Of a DNA stretch of 64,000 nt, positions 37,087 through 46,680 are shown in pieces. The position numbers were made by a program, and so were the translations under genes. The notes under the pieces are model-generated. The model made no database searches. It was not told the DNA's origin and was given only the letters and a program-made list of their open reading frames with translations. This DNA is from Candidatus Competibacteraceae bacterium (GTDB lineage: Bacteria > Pseudomonadota > Gammaproteobacteria > Competibacterales > Competibacteraceae): contig JADJQQ010000029.1 in assembly GCA_016712625.1 (NCBI GenBank), positions 186,001-250,000 on the forward strand, written 5' to 3'. How positions within the stretch are numbered: position 1 is the first letter of the stretch; every line of letters begins with the position of its first letter.

Positions 37087-40000
37087 TCACAATTCGACCG
37101 CCAAGGGCGCGGCAGTTTTCGGATTTTTCCGCCGAATTCGCATTTCCTGCCAGATTAGAAACACCGCCGGAATTACTACCAACGTCAACAGGGTAGCGCT
37201 GACCATGCCCCCGACCATCGGCGCGGCGATGCGGCGCATGACTTCCGATCCGGCGCCTTCGCCGTACATGATTGGCAACAAGCCAACGATGATGGTGGCG
37301 ACCGTCATCATTTTCGGTCGCACTCGCAACAGCGCACCTTCAATCACTGCCTCGCGCAATTCGACAACCGTCACGCGCCGGTTTTCAGTCCGCGCTGCTT
37401 CGCGCCGCTTCGCCAGCGCCTGATCGAGATAGACCAGCATCACCACGCCGGTTTCCGCCGCCACGCCCGCCAACGCAATAAAACCGACCCCAACCGCCAC
37501 CGACAGGTTGTAGTGCAGCCAGTACAACAGCCAAATCCCGCCCAGCAGCGCAAACGGCAGCGTCGCCATAATCAAAATCGCCTCGCCCAAACGGCCAAAG
37601 CTCAGATACAGCAGCAGAAAAATCACCGCCAGCGTAACCGGTGCCACCACTTGCAATTTAGCCAGCGCACGGTTCAGATATTCATACTGGCCCGACCAAC
37701 GCAGCGAATAGCCCGCCGGTAACGCCACCTGCTCCGCGACCGCTGTTTGCGCCGCGGTGACGAACGAACCGATATCGCGGCCCTGAATATCGACGTAAGT
37801 GATGCCGGTCAGCCGGGCGTTTTCGCTCTGGAGCATCGGTGGCCCATCGGTGATTTTGACTGCGGCAATCTGTTCCAGCGGCACGGCGGCCCCGCCCGGC
37901 GTGATGATCGGCAACACCCGCAGCCGTTCCAGCGAATCGCGCACCGCTTGCGGGTAGCGCAGATTGACCGGGTAGCGCTCCAGCCCTTCCACCGTTTCGG
38001 TGATGTCCATGCCGCCGACGGCAGTGTTGATCACATCCTGCACATCGCTGACGTTCAAACCCAGCCGAGCGGCGGCCAGCCGGTCGATGGCGATATCGAC
38101 GTAGCGCCCGCCCGCCACTCGCTCCGAATAAACCGAAGTCGCGCCGGGAATGGCGCGGATCACCTGCTCCAGCCGCTCGCCGACCTGCTGGATCACCGCC
38201 GGATCGCTGCCCGCCACCTTCACCCCCAGCGGTGTTTTGATGCCGGTCGCCAGCATGTTGATCCGATTCTTGATCGGCATCACCCAGGCATTGCTCAAAC
38301 CCGGCAGGCGGACGATCCGATCCAGCTCCGCGATCAGATCGGCGGTGCTGAAGCCCGGCCGCCACTCGGCGCGCGGCTTTAGCTGAATCGCGGTTTCGAT
38401 CATGCTCAGCGGCGCGGGATCGGTGGCGGTTTCCGCCCGCCCGACCTTGCCGAATACCCGCTGCACTTCCGGCACCGCTCGAATCAGCTTGTCGGTCTGT
38501 TGCAGGATTTCGACCGCCTTGCCGATGGCGATGGCCGGAAACGTGGTCGGCATGTACAGCAAATCGCCTTCGTCCAGATCGGGCATGAACTCGACGCCAA
38601 GCCGCTGTAACGGCCACCACGCGGTCAAGGTCAGCAGTCCCGCCAGCAGCAGCACCGGCCACGGATGGCGCAGCACCAGCGCCACGAATGGCCGATAGAC
38701 TGCGATCAACAGCCGATTCAACGGATTTTTCTGTTCTGGCAAGATGCGGCCGCGCACGAACCAGCCCATCAGCACCGGAACCAACGTAATGGACAATCCA
38801 GCCGCCGCCGCCATCGCGTAGGTTTTGGTGTAGGCCAGCGGCGCGAACAAGCGGCCTTCCTGCGCTTCCAGGCTGAACACCGGCAGAAAGCTGAAGGTGA
38901 TGATCAGCAAGGAGAAAAACAGCGGCGGCCCGACTTCCGCCGACGCCGCTTGCACCACCCGCCAGCGCTCGGCGGCGTCGCGTGGTTGGTTGTGTTCGAG
39001 ATGCTTATGCAGGTTTTCGACCATGACGATGGCGGCGTCCACCATCGCGCCGATGGCGATGGCGATGCCACCCAGCGACAGGATGTTGGCGTTGAGGCCC
39101 TGCCAGCGCATGATGGCGAAGGCCGCCAGAATCCCGACCGGTAAGCTGATCAGAATCACCAGCGAGGAACGTAGGTGAAACAGGAACAGCGCGCAGACGA
39201 TGACCACCACCACGAATTCTTCGATTAGCTTGTCGCGCAGATTCTGTACCGCCCGCAGGATCAAACTGGAACGGTCGTAAGTGGGGACGATCTCCACGCC
39301 GTCCGGCAACCCGCGCCGCAGTTGTTCCAGCTTGACCTTGACCGCTTCGATGGTGGTCAACGCATTGTCGCCAGAGCGCATCACGATGATGCCGCCGACT
39401 ACTTCCCCTTCGCCGTCCAGTTCCGCCGCGCCGAGGCGCAGTTGCGGGCCGATCCGCACCTCGGCCACGTCGCCCAGCAGAATCGGCGTGCCGGCGGCGC
39501 TGACGCCGAGCGGCACCCGCCGCAAGTCTTCCACGCTTTGCAAATAGCCGCGCGACCGGACGATGTATTCAGCTTCGGCCATTTCGATTACCGAACCGCC
39601 GACTTCCTGATTGGCGTTTTGAATCGCCATCCGCACCTCGGCTAGCGGCAAGCCGTAGGCGCGCAGCCGATGGGGATCGAGCACCACTTGATATTGTTTG
39701 ACCATGCCGCCGACCGTGGCGACTTCAGCCACGCCATCGACCGACTGCAACTCGAATTTCAGAAACCAGTCCTGCAAGGAACGCAGTTTGGCCAGATCGT
39801 GCTGGCCGCTGCGATCCACCAGCGCGTATTGGTAAACCCAGCCGACGCCGGTGGCGTCCGGCCCCAACGCCGGGCGGGCTTGTGGCGGCAAACGCGGCGC
39901 GACTTGGCTCAAATACTCCAGCACCCGCGACCGCGCCCAATACAGGTCGGTGCCGTCGGCGAAAATCACGTAGACGAAGGAATCGCCGAAGCCCGAATAA

Positions 40001-40251
40001 CCGCGCACCGACACCGCACCTGGCACCGCCAGCAAGGCGGTCGACAACGGATAAGTAACCTGGCTTTCCACCACTTGCGGCGCTTGACCCGGGTAGTTGG
40101 TCTTGACGATCACCTGCACATCGGACAAGTCGGGCAGGGCGTCGAGCGGGATGTGGCGGGCCGAATACGCGCCCCACACCGCCAGCAGCACGGTGGCCAG
40201 CGTCACCAGCAAGCGGTTATGGATCGACCAACGAATGATGGCGGCAATCAT
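37087..40251 (-). CDS. cusA: Cu(I)/Ag(I) efflux RND transporter
   Basis: A 1054-residue heavy-metal RND pump of the inner membrane that drives Cu(I)/Ag(I) out of the cell with the proton gradient. Typical landmarks include IPLDALPDLSDVQVIVKTNYPG near the N-terminus, the IAIGAMVDAAIVMVEN segment with the proton-relay Asp in the fourth helix region, and MPIKNRINMLATGIKTPLGVKV near 675, which carries a Met expected in the substrate site of CusA/SilA rather than zinc pumps. Twelve helices are expected. Its start overlaps the cusB stop by four bases (ATGA), so the two are translationally coupled. Confidence 0.93.
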   Translation of the reverse strand: MIAAIIRWSIHNRLLVTLATVLLAVWGAYSARHIPLDALPDLSDVQVIVKTNYPGQAPQVVESQVTYPLSTALLAVPGAVSVRGYSGFGDSFVYVIFADGTDLYWARSRVLEYLSQVAPRLPPQARPALGPDATGVGWVYQYALVDRSGQHDLAKLRSLQDWFLKFELQSVDGVAEVATVGGMVKQYQVVLDPHRLRAYGLPLAEVRMAIQNANQEVGGSVIEMAEAEYIVRSRGYLQSVEDLRRVPLGVSAAGTPILLGDVAEVRIGPQLRLGAAELDGEGEVVGGIIVMRSGDNALTTIEAVKVKLEQLRRGLPDGVEIVPTYDRSSLILRAVQNLRDKLIEEFVVVVIVCALFLFHLRSSLVILISLPVGILAAFAIMRWQGLNANILSLGGIAIAIGAMVDAAIVMVENLHKHLEHNQPRDAAERWRVVQAASAEVGPPLFFSLLIITFSFLPVFSLEAQEGRLFAPLAYTKTYAMAAAAGLSITLVPVLMGWFVRGRILPEQKNPLNRLLIAVYRPFVALVLRHPWPVLLLAGLLTLTAWWPLQRLGVEFMPDLDEGDLLYMPTTFPAIAIGKAVEILQQTDKLIRAVPEVQRVFGKVGRAETATDPAPLSMIETAIQLKPRAEWRPGFSTADLIAELDRIVRLPGLSNAWVMPIKNRINMLATGIKTPLGVKVAGSDPAVIQQVGERLEQVIRAIPGATSVYSERVAGGRYVDIAIDRLAAARLGLNVSDVQDVINTAVGGMDITETVEGLERYPVNLRYPQAVRDSLERLRVLPIITPGGAAVPLEQIAAVKITDGPPMLQSENARLTGITYVDIQGRDIGSFVTAAQTAVAEQVALPAGYSLRWSGQYEYLNRALAKLQVVAPVTLAVIFLLLYLSFGRLGEAILIMATLPFALLGGIWLLYWLHYNLSVAVGVGFIALAGVAAETGVVMLVYLDQALAKRREAARTENRRVTVVELREAVIEGALLRVRPKMMTVATIIVGLLPIMYGEGAGSEVMRRIAAPMVGGMVSATLLTLVVIPAVFLIWQEMRIRRKNPKTAAPLAVEL

Positions 40252-41747
40252 CGCACGGTACTCCCTTCGCCCTTTGGGAGAGAGGTAGGAAGTGAGGGGC
40301 GTATGGCGTCGATTTGATAGCGGCCGTCCTCGCCTTCGCGGATACGGAAACGGATTTTGCTATCCGCTTTCAAGCCGTCCAGCTTCACGCCCTTGGCGAC
40401 TGGAAAATCCATGGTCATGGTCGGCCAGTTGAGCGCGGCAATCGGCTCGTGAGTCACGTTCAGAGTGCGGGACGCCGCTTCGACCGTGTTGATGGCGCCT
40501 TCGACCCAAACTTCTGGCATCGCGGGCTTACTCAAGCGCTGCAAGCTGGCGCGGACGCTACTTTCGGAATCGAGCAGGAATTGGGCGGATGTAACCACTT
40601 TTTCGCCCGGTTTCAAGCCAGAGCGAATTTCGACCCGATCCGCCGCTTCGATGCTAATTTCGACCGGCCGCGCCTCAAAGCGGCCTTCACCGAGATCGAC
40701 GATCACCCGCTGTTCGGTGCCGGTATGGATCAAAGCCTCGCGCGGGATATGCAGCACCTTGGCGCGGGGCGTGGTCTGAATCACCACGTTGGCGAACATG
40801 TTAAACTTGAGTCGTTCGCCGGGATTGGCAAAGCGTAATCGGGCGCGGACGGCGCGGGTCTTGGCGTCCACGTCGGGGTAGATGTATTCGACCGCGCCTT
40901 CCCAAACCTCGCCGGGCATTTGCGGCAAGCGGACTTCCGCCTTCTGGCCGACCGCCAGCCAACTGGCTTGCTGCTCGAACACTTCCGCCTTGAGCCAGAC
41001 CGTGGACGGATCGGCCAACATCATCAATTCCATTTCTGGGGTGACGTACATGCCCTGGCGAATGTTGAGCGCCGAAACGATGCCGTCTTGACGAGCGTAG
41101 ACAGCGGTTAACTGGCTGACTTGGCCTTCCTTTTCCAGTTGTTGAATTTGCGTCTCGGCGATCCCCAGCGCCAGCAAGCGGTCGCGCGCGGAGACTTTCA
41201 GCAGCGAAATGCTGCCGTTCAGCGCCTGAAGATATTCTTTCTGGGCATTGACCAGATCGGGGGCGTACACCTCTAGTAGTAAATCGCCCTTACGCACCCG
41301 TTCGCCCAGGGTTTTGACCTTCAGATGTTCGATCCAGCCGCTGGCGCGCAAGTGGACGTGACTGAGCGCCCGTTCGTCATAATCCAGATAGCCCACGGTT
41401 TGAATTTGGCGGCTGAGATCGCCGCGCTCGACCGGCGCGGTGCGCACGCCGGGTATTGACCACTTCAGGCGTGATGCGAATGCAGAGCTGGTAACGCTCT
41501 GATCTTCAGCGGCATACACCGGAATGTAATCCATGCCCATGTCGTCTTTCGCCGGGGTGTCGGAAAAGATGGTGGGATTCATCGGATGGCGGTATTTGAG
41601 CGGCTTGCGCTCGCTGGTGGCGGTAGCCTTGACCAGCGCGGCGGATGGATGGCCAAGATCCGCCAGCAGCGGTTGCAGGCGGGGCGCGAGCAGAACGCCC
41701 GCACCGAACAGCAGGATGGCGGCGATGATCGCCAGAATGGTTTTCAT
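40248..41747 (-). CDS. cusB: Cus periplasmic adaptor with fused CusF domain
   Basis: A 499-residue membrane-fusion protein. An N-terminal anchor (about 3-20) is followed by a heavy-metal-binding domain (YRHPMNP..KDDMGMDYIPVY, about 50-80), the barrel-sandwich/alpha-hairpin adaptor core, and at the C-terminus an extra CusF-like domain (about 415-490) with THEPIAALNWPTMTMDF, again Trp plus Met-x-Met. The fusion places a chaperone on the adaptor, while a free CusF is also encoded. ATG at 41747 is preceded by GAGGG, favoured over the open frame to 41807. Confidence 0.9.
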   Translation of the reverse strand: MKTILAIIAAILLFGAGVLLAPRLQPLLADLGHPSAALVKATATSERKPLKYRHPMNPTIFSDTPAKDDMGMDYIPVYAAEDQSVTSSAFASRLKWSIPGVRTAPVERGDLSRQIQTVGYLDYDERALSHVHLRASGWIEHLKVKTLGERVRKGDLLLEVYAPDLVNAQKEYLQALNGSISLLKVSARDRLLALGIAETQIQQLEKEGQVSQLTAVYARQDGIVSALNIRQGMYVTPEMELMMLADPSTVWLKAEVFEQQASWLAVGQKAEVRLPQMPGEVWEGAVEYIYPDVDAKTRAVRARLRFANPGERLKFNMFANVVIQTTPRAKVLHIPREALIHTGTEQRVIVDLGEGRFEARPVEISIEAADRVEIRSGLKPGEKVVTSAQFLLDSESSVRASLQRLSKPAMPEVWVEGAINTVEAASRTLNVTHEPIAALNWPTMTMDFPVAKGVKLDGLKADSKIRFRIREGEDGRYQIDAIRPSLPTSLPKGEGSTVR

Positions 41748-41823
41748 GGACGGATTCCCTCGACAAATCGCACGGCGCGCGACGAGCCGTCGCGCCTTCG
41801 ACAACACGGGCGATTGTGGGGCG

Positions 41824-42240
41824 CTACAAGCGCAAGACGCGGGAACGCTGGATTGGCGGCGGGCCGGTGGCGGAAACGCTTACAACGGGTTGGGGCCGGT
41901 TGCCGGTCGCCCAATCGGACGGCAGTTGGTCGGCCACCGCCAGCGGTTGCGGAACATCGTCCGCGCTATGGGCCAAGGGGCCAAGCTGTTCGGTCAAGCC
42001 GTCATGACCGGCCGCGCGCAGGCAAGCGCCATCGTGACAAGGCGCAAGCCGGGTAACGGGCGTGTCCGGCGATACGGAGCGGCCGGAGTGGCAGTCCTGC
42101 GCGGCGGGCGGGGGCACGGACGCCGCATACACGGGCATCGGGCAGAAACGACCGCCGAACGCCAGCAGCGCGACTAGCCACAGCGTCAGCAAAACACCGC
42201 TGGGTCGGTGGGCGAAAGCGCGCCATGCCGCTGGATTCAA
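41824..42240 (-). CDS. Periplasmic Cys/His-rich hypothetical protein of the cus operon
   Basis: A 138-residue protein with a hydrophobic N-terminal segment (about 15-30, VLLTLWLVALLAFGGRFC) and then Cys, His and Met residues (CPMP, QDCHSGRS, PCHDGACL). No family recognised with certainty. It is first in the cus operon, 76 bases before cusB, where proteins with similar composition are often found (DUF2946-like). A role in copper binding is inferred only from position and composition. Confidence 0.5.
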   Translation of the reverse strand: MNPAAWRAFAHRPSGVLLTLWLVALLAFGGRFCPMPVYAASVPPPAAQDCHSGRSVSPDTPVTRLAPCHDGACLRAAGHDGLTEQLGPLAHSADDVPQPLAVADQLPSDWATGNRPQPVVSVSATGPPPIQRSRVLRL

Positions 42241-42519
42241 CCGTTTGCCCTCTCTGGAAGATGCCTAATCTACCGACAACCAAACTATACTATCGTTCAA
42301 AAAGCTCGGTTATTCAACATAATAAGCGATCATGGACCGCCGCCACTCGTAACCCTCTCACTCAAAACTTTAGTCTATAGTGTCTCTACCTTTCTGTGTC
42401 GCGCGGCTTATAAACTATGTCGCGTAGAATTTTAGCTAGCGGGTTTCATCCCACCTACTGGGCCGATTCCCATGCGCACAGGCTCAATTTCCCGGCGCTT
42501 GCTTTGGCGCTCATTCTTT

Positions 42520-43380
42520 TTAAGAGAGCCAGCAACAATTACGACCTGCCTGCTTAGCCCGATACAGGGCATGATCAGCACGATTGAATACACTTTCCGG
42601 AGAATCACCGGGCTCGAAGCCAGATAATCCACAAGAAATCGTCACAGCGATACCCCTTCCGTTGTTAGCAAACTTCGACTCGGCGATGTTGAGGCGTAAC
42701 TTATCAGCGACCTTGAGGGCGGCCCGGGTATCGGTTCCAGGCAATAGCATGACAAAGACCTCTCCCCCAAAGCGAGCGACGAAATCAGTGCTTCGAATGC
42801 AGCTGGATAGTTGTTGGGCGACGCCCCGTAACACCTCGTCGCCTACCGGGTGACCATACTGGCCATTAATTTTTTTGAAGTGATCGATATCCCAGACCAG
42901 ACAGGTCAGTGGATGACCGAAACGTTTCCAACGCTGAAACTCGCTCTGAAATTGCTCTTCATACGCTAATCGGTTGAAGATGCCAGTCAGCGGATCCTTT
43001 CTCGTGAGTGCGCTTTTTTCTTGTAGCTGACCAATAAAAAAATCTTTTTCTTTCATTAAGTTGAAAATTTTACTTTGCAAATCAGCAATCAGTCGGCCAG
43101 CGTCTTTTTCTGATCCCAGTGGTGCTTTGGCTGGCAGCGAGCAACCCCACTCTAAATTGGATGACGCACGCCGCCACCAGCGCAATCCAAGCTGTGTCCC
43201 CTGGTCGAATCGAGCAGCGCCGGCCGAGTTCCTGGGATCAGGCAAGATTCGAGCTATATCCACCAAACGAACCGTTCGAGCATCACACCGATCACTAGTA
43301 CCAAGACACCACGGCAGATGCTTGCCTGTCGCGAATGCGTGAACAAATATTTCAAGAAAACGCATCATGTTTGTTTCCAC
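42520..43380 (-). CDS. GGDEF-domain protein with altered active-site motif
   Basis: A 286-residue protein. The N-terminal 110 residues have no recognisable sensor domain; a short coiled coil (about 105-125) leads into a GGDEF domain with DPLTGIFNRLAYEEQF and DIDHFKKINGQYGH. The active-site loop reads RFGGEVF where diguanylate cyclases have GG(D/E)EF; the changed fourth residue (E to V) is expected to impair GTP-to-c-di-GMP activity. Either a degenerate effector or an inactive protein. Start may be 43380 or the Met at 43365. Confidence 0.8.
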   Translation of the reverse strand: METNMMRFLEIFVHAFATGKHLPWCLGTSDRCDARTVRLVDIARILPDPRNSAGAARFDQGTQLGLRWWRRASSNLEWGCSLPAKAPLGSEKDAGRLIADLQSKIFNLMKEKDFFIGQLQEKSALTRKDPLTGIFNRLAYEEQFQSEFQRWKRFGHPLTCLVWDIDHFKKINGQYGHPVGDEVLRGVAQQLSSCIRSTDFVARFGGEVFVMLLPGTDTRAALKVADKLRLNIAESKFANNGRGIAVTISCGLSGFEPGDSPESVFNRADHALYRAKQAGRNCCWLS

Positions 43381-43771
43381 TTTGCCGTTGCTCTTCGCCG
43401 TTGTTCCTTACTGTATTCCGGCCCAATTTTCGTTACGCCTTTCATTGGCACCCAACAAGAACCAATGGACTGCTAGAAATTTATAATGGCATCTTAAGCA
43501 AGAAAGGTACCAAACAAAAATTTAAATAAAATAATGAAGTTAGCAAGTCTTAAATCCGTCAATAATTCGACCTTGCCAGGATGAATCAGTAACACTATTG
43601 ATCCGTCAATAGGTTGACACTACTGAAGCAAGGCCATCGCTTGCTTCCAGCAAAACTGATCGCGGCAGAATAAGCAGCTTAATGAACACTATAGGGATCG
43701 TATCTTGAAAGCAGAAATTTCACTCAAATGCGATAAAATTAATAACAGACTTATTTTTTGGTGGATGACCC
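43381..43771 (+). promoter_or_regulatory. AT-rich region upstream of parA with an 18-base direct repeat
   Basis: ATCCGTCAATAATTCGAC (43554-43571) and ATCCGTCAATAGGTTGAC (43601-43618) form a direct repeat with three mismatches and a 47-base period; the first 11 bases are identical. AGCAAGGCC..GCTTGCT near 43625 is a small inverted repeat. Type Ia ParA proteins bind their own promoter, so these repeats are candidate ParA operators. The rest of the 391 bases holds no gene I can support. Confidence 0.45.
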
Positions 43772-44980
43772 ATGCAAGCGATGCGATTTAACTTCCGCAC
43801 TTTGTGCCGTAATGCGGCAGAACGCGGCGGCCAAATGCAGCAGCGACTGCTCGACGCGCTGGAAGCCCGGCACACTGTCAAAACCCTACCAGAGTTTGGT
43901 ATCGAGCGAGCGGCGCAGTTGGCCAGTTGCACCGCCAACCACATCCGCAATCTGGAAACCCGCGGCGATCTACCCGAACCGCGGATGGTGGAAGCAGGCT
44001 CGATTCAGCGCCGTATATATAATTACAACGAAATCAACCGTATCCGTGATGCTATCGGCAAGCGTCCCAGCCGGCCAAACGGCGCGGGTTGTGTGCGGGT
44101 GGTGTTCTCGAATTTGAAGGGCGGTGTGGCGAAAACCACGATGTCCTTGCATTTCGCGCAATATTTGGCCCGTGAAGGGTATCGGATTTTACTGATCGAT
44201 GCCGACCCACAAGCCACTGTCACCGGCGCTTTCGGCTTCATTCCCGATCTCGATCTCGGTGATGGGGATGACTTGTTCCCAGCACTGACCGAAACACCTT
44301 CGCTAATCACCCAAGCCATCAAGCAAACCCATTGGGACAATCTCGATTTGGTTCCAGCTCGGTTGGCCTTGCAATACACCGACTGGCGCTTGTCTCAACC
44401 GGAGGAGCGTGGCAACGAAGCGCTAGGGCCGCCGCCAGTGCGCTTGCACCGGGCGCTGAAGCAGGTCGAAAACCGCTACGACATCATTGTGATCGATACG
44501 CCTCCCTCGCTCGGAATGCTCTCGCTCAACGCTATCGCCGCCGCCAATCTGATCGTTATGCCCATCGTCCCGCACATGTACGATATTTCTTCAAGCGTGC
44601 AGTATTTTCGGATACTGGAGCAGCTCTGCGCGCTGTACGAGCGGGAAATCAACGTCCAACGCCTTAGCATTCTGTTGACCAAGGTGGATGCCAGCACCGA
44701 GACCCTCAACAATATCGCTGTCATCAACGGCGCTTATGGGGAATTACTGCTCAGCAACCGCATGAGTCTGACAAAGGAGTTGCAGAAATCGGCCAGCGAC
44801 CAGCTCAGCATCTACGAAATCGACCAACCGCGCGGCTCCCGCGACACCTATAACCGCGCCATCATGATGCTGGATGGAGTGAATACCGAGATCTTGCTGG
44901 CGGTGCGCCAGCTTTGGCAGCAGGAAATTCTCAGCGGCATCGAAGCCACCGAAGCCAGTTCGGCGGGAGCGTCCTCATGA
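43772..44980 (+). CDS. parA: Type Ia ParA partition ATPase
   Basis: A 402-residue partition ATPase that segregates replicon copies by moving ParB-bound centromeres on the nucleoid. An N-terminal HTH of about 100 residues (FGIERAAQLASCTANHIRNLE) precedes the deviant Walker A motif KGGVAKTT (116-123), DADPQAT (143-149) and IDTPPS. The extra HTH marks type Ia ParA, found on plasmids and large secondary replicons (P1 ParA, F SopA) and which self-represses its operon. Main-chromosome ParA lacks it. It overlaps parB by four bases (ATGA). Confidence 0.93.
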   Translation: MQAMRFNFRTLCRNAAERGGQMQQRLLDALEARHTVKTLPEFGIERAAQLASCTANHIRNLETRGDLPEPRMVEAGSIQRRIYNYNEINRIRDAIGKRPSRPNGAGCVRVVFSNLKGGVAKTTMSLHFAQYLAREGYRILLIDADPQATVTGAFGFIPDLDLGDGDDLFPALTETPSLITQAIKQTHWDNLDLVPARLALQYTDWRLSQPEERGNEALGPPPVRLHRALKQVENRYDIIVIDTPPSLGMLSLNAIAAANLIVMPIVPHMYDISSSVQYFRILEQLCALYEREINVQRLSILLTKVDASTETLNNIAVINGAYGELLLSNRMSLTKELQKSASDQLSIYEIDQPRGSRDTYNRAIMMLDGVNTEILLAVRQLWQQEILSGIEATEASSAGASS

Positions 44981-45864
44981 ACCGTCGCAAACCCTTGAAA
45001 AGTCTTGGTGATTGGATAGGTAGTGGCGGTCACGGTTTCGACGGTAGCTTGCTAGCGAGCAGCGGTACGGACAGTTCTCTTCAAACTGTGGCAATCGAGC
45101 GGCTGGTCGCTGGCAGCTATCAACCCCGGCAGCGCGCTGATGAGGAATACGTGACAGAACTAGAACACAGCATCAGGCAATTTGGAATCATCGAACCGTT
45201 GGTGGTGCGGCCCCTCGACGATGGCAGCTACGAAATTTTGGCTGGACACATGCGCTGGCGGGCGGCGCGACAGGCCAGTTTGGACCAGGTACCGGTAGTG
45301 ATCCGGGAGGCGGATGACCGCACCGCCGCCGCCATCGCCTTGGTAGAAAATCTGTTACGCCGGGAGTTAAACCCGATTGAAGAAGGGCGAGCGCTGCGGC
45401 GCTTGCGCGAGGAATTCGGGCTCACGCAAGAGCAGTTAGCCGAATTGCTCGGCGTATCCCAGCCAGCCATCAGTAAGGTCTTAGGGCTGTTGAGCCTCCA
45501 TTCTGAAGTGCAAACTCTGATCGAGGAGGGACAGTTGGACGCAGGTCACGGTAAAACTCTGCTGGGCCTGCCTCAACCGGAACAACTTCGACTGGCGCAA
45601 CAGGCCGCGCGACATGGTTGGAGCGTACGTGAATTGGAGCGGCGGCGGGTCTTGCCGCCAATCAGCCAGCCAGTCCAGTCCAGCGCACCGCGCGACCCGG
45701 ATCTGATCCGCCTGGAAGAACAGTTACGGGAACGGCTGCTGGCATCGGTGCGACTGCGCTACGACGCCGTTCGCGGTCGAGGCCGCATCGAAATCACCTT
45801 CGCTAGCTTGGATGAATGCGACGGGATCCTGGAGCGTCTAGGGATTCAGGCCCCAGACCACTGA
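44977..45864 (+). CDS. parB: ParB partition CTPase
   Basis: A 295-residue centromere-binding protein. The N-terminal CTPase fold includes LAGHMRWRAA (a GERRxxA-like box) and VENLLRRELNPIEEG (ENLQR-like). A Spo0J-type HTH follows (LTQEQLAELLGVSQPAISKVLGLL), then a dimer domain. ATG at 44977 overlaps the parA stop and is chosen over the in-frame extension from 44914. The HTH is of the type that reads CACGTG-centred parS, matching the palindromes at 28.8-29.9 kb. The combination of type Ia ParA with a chromosomal-style ParB is noted under findings. Confidence 0.92.
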   Translation: MNRRKPLKSLGDWIGSGGHGFDGSLLASSGTDSSLQTVAIERLVAGSYQPRQRADEEYVTELEHSIRQFGIIEPLVVRPLDDGSYEILAGHMRWRAARQASLDQVPVVIREADDRTAAAIALVENLLRRELNPIEEGRALRRLREEFGLTQEQLAELLGVSQPAISKVLGLLSLHSEVQTLIEEGQLDAGHGKTLLGLPQPEQLRLAQQAARHGWSVRELERRRVLPPISQPVQSSAPRDPDLIRLEEQLRERLLASVRLRYDAVRGRGRIEITFASLDECDGILERLGIQAPDH

Positions 45865-46421
45865 ACTCATTAAACCGCCATCACCAGAAAATTGGATTGT
45901 TATATTTTTCTCAATCAATGTAGCTCACCAATACCTTAATTTTACCAAATTAGTAACATATAAAATGTAGAGAAATATTTTTTGAATATTGTGTAGTCTA
46001 TTTATTTATTTTCAATATTGGATATAATGTATTTTAAAATTATCAATTGAAATATTTTTAGCTGTGGTAGGCCCTTTGCCGCGTTCTTCATGGAATGCGG
46101 CTTTTTTTATCCGTAAGCTACCCTCCAGCACCATCTCATGGGCGAATATCCGCCAAAGCGTAGTGCGGCGGAACCGCGCAGGTCTGTTGTGGGCGATAAC
46201 CCTCGCTAGCCAAGCTGCTCTCTAAAACCTGTTCATATCGCACCTTCCAGTATTTACTCCATAGCTAATCAACCCCCCTCAGGCTTTTGATGCGCTATTT
46301 GAGCAGGCCCAGCACATTGCAGCCTCTAGAAACTTTGAGCATCAATAACCAAACTGCTTGACAAAATAATAGGTTCATATTATGTATTATTTGTGTATAT
46401 ACAAAAAATTTGGACTCCCCA
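45865..46421. other. AT-rich segment after parB
   Basis: From about 45890 to 46070 the sequence is about 75 percent A+T, far above its neighbours, with an inverted repeat of AATATTG and CAATATT near 45987-46018. Such segments often carry centromeres or origin-associated DNA. A clear terminator sits at 46078-46108. From 46110 to 46421 there is no gene I can support; a probable promoter for the RHH gene lies in the AT-rich end near 46370-46400. Confidence 0.5.
46078..46108 (+). terminator. Rho-independent terminator
   Basis: GCCGCGTTC and GGAATGCGGC form a strong stem followed by TTTTTTT. It probably ends the parAB transcript, about 215 bases after the parB stop. Confidence 0.85.
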
Positions 46422-46601
46422 ATGGGTAAAAGGAAAAAACAGAAGTCTAACAAGGAGGAAGATGCAAAACTGGTGGTTAGGATCGAAGCAGGGCTACGCG
46501 ATGCATTTATCGAAGCCTGTCAGGAAATAGATACTACCGCTTCGCGAGAAGTACGACGGTTCATCCGTAATTTTCTAGGGCGATCGAGCAAGGAATCCTG
46601 A
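46422..46601 (+). CDS. Small ribbon-helix-helix DNA-binding protein
   Basis: A 59-residue protein with a basic start (GKRKKQKSNKEE) and an RHH core (KLVVRIEAGLRDAFIEACQEIDTTASREVRRFIRNFLG). RHH proteins of this size act as plasmid copy-number, partition or antitoxin repressors. No toxin gene is adjacent. The ATG at 46422 has a poor ribosome-binding site; a TTG at 46410 is in frame. Location between parB and rep fits a replicon-control role (inference). Confidence 0.65.
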   Translation: MGKRKKQKSNKEEDAKLVVRIEAGLRDAFIEACQEIDTTASREVRRFIRNFLGRSSKES

Positions 46602-46680
46602 GGTTGCCCGATTAGTTTTGCGATTGTCGCTGTCAGTTTTATAAGCTCAATGAGTCACCATAGAAACGAGGAAAATAGCC

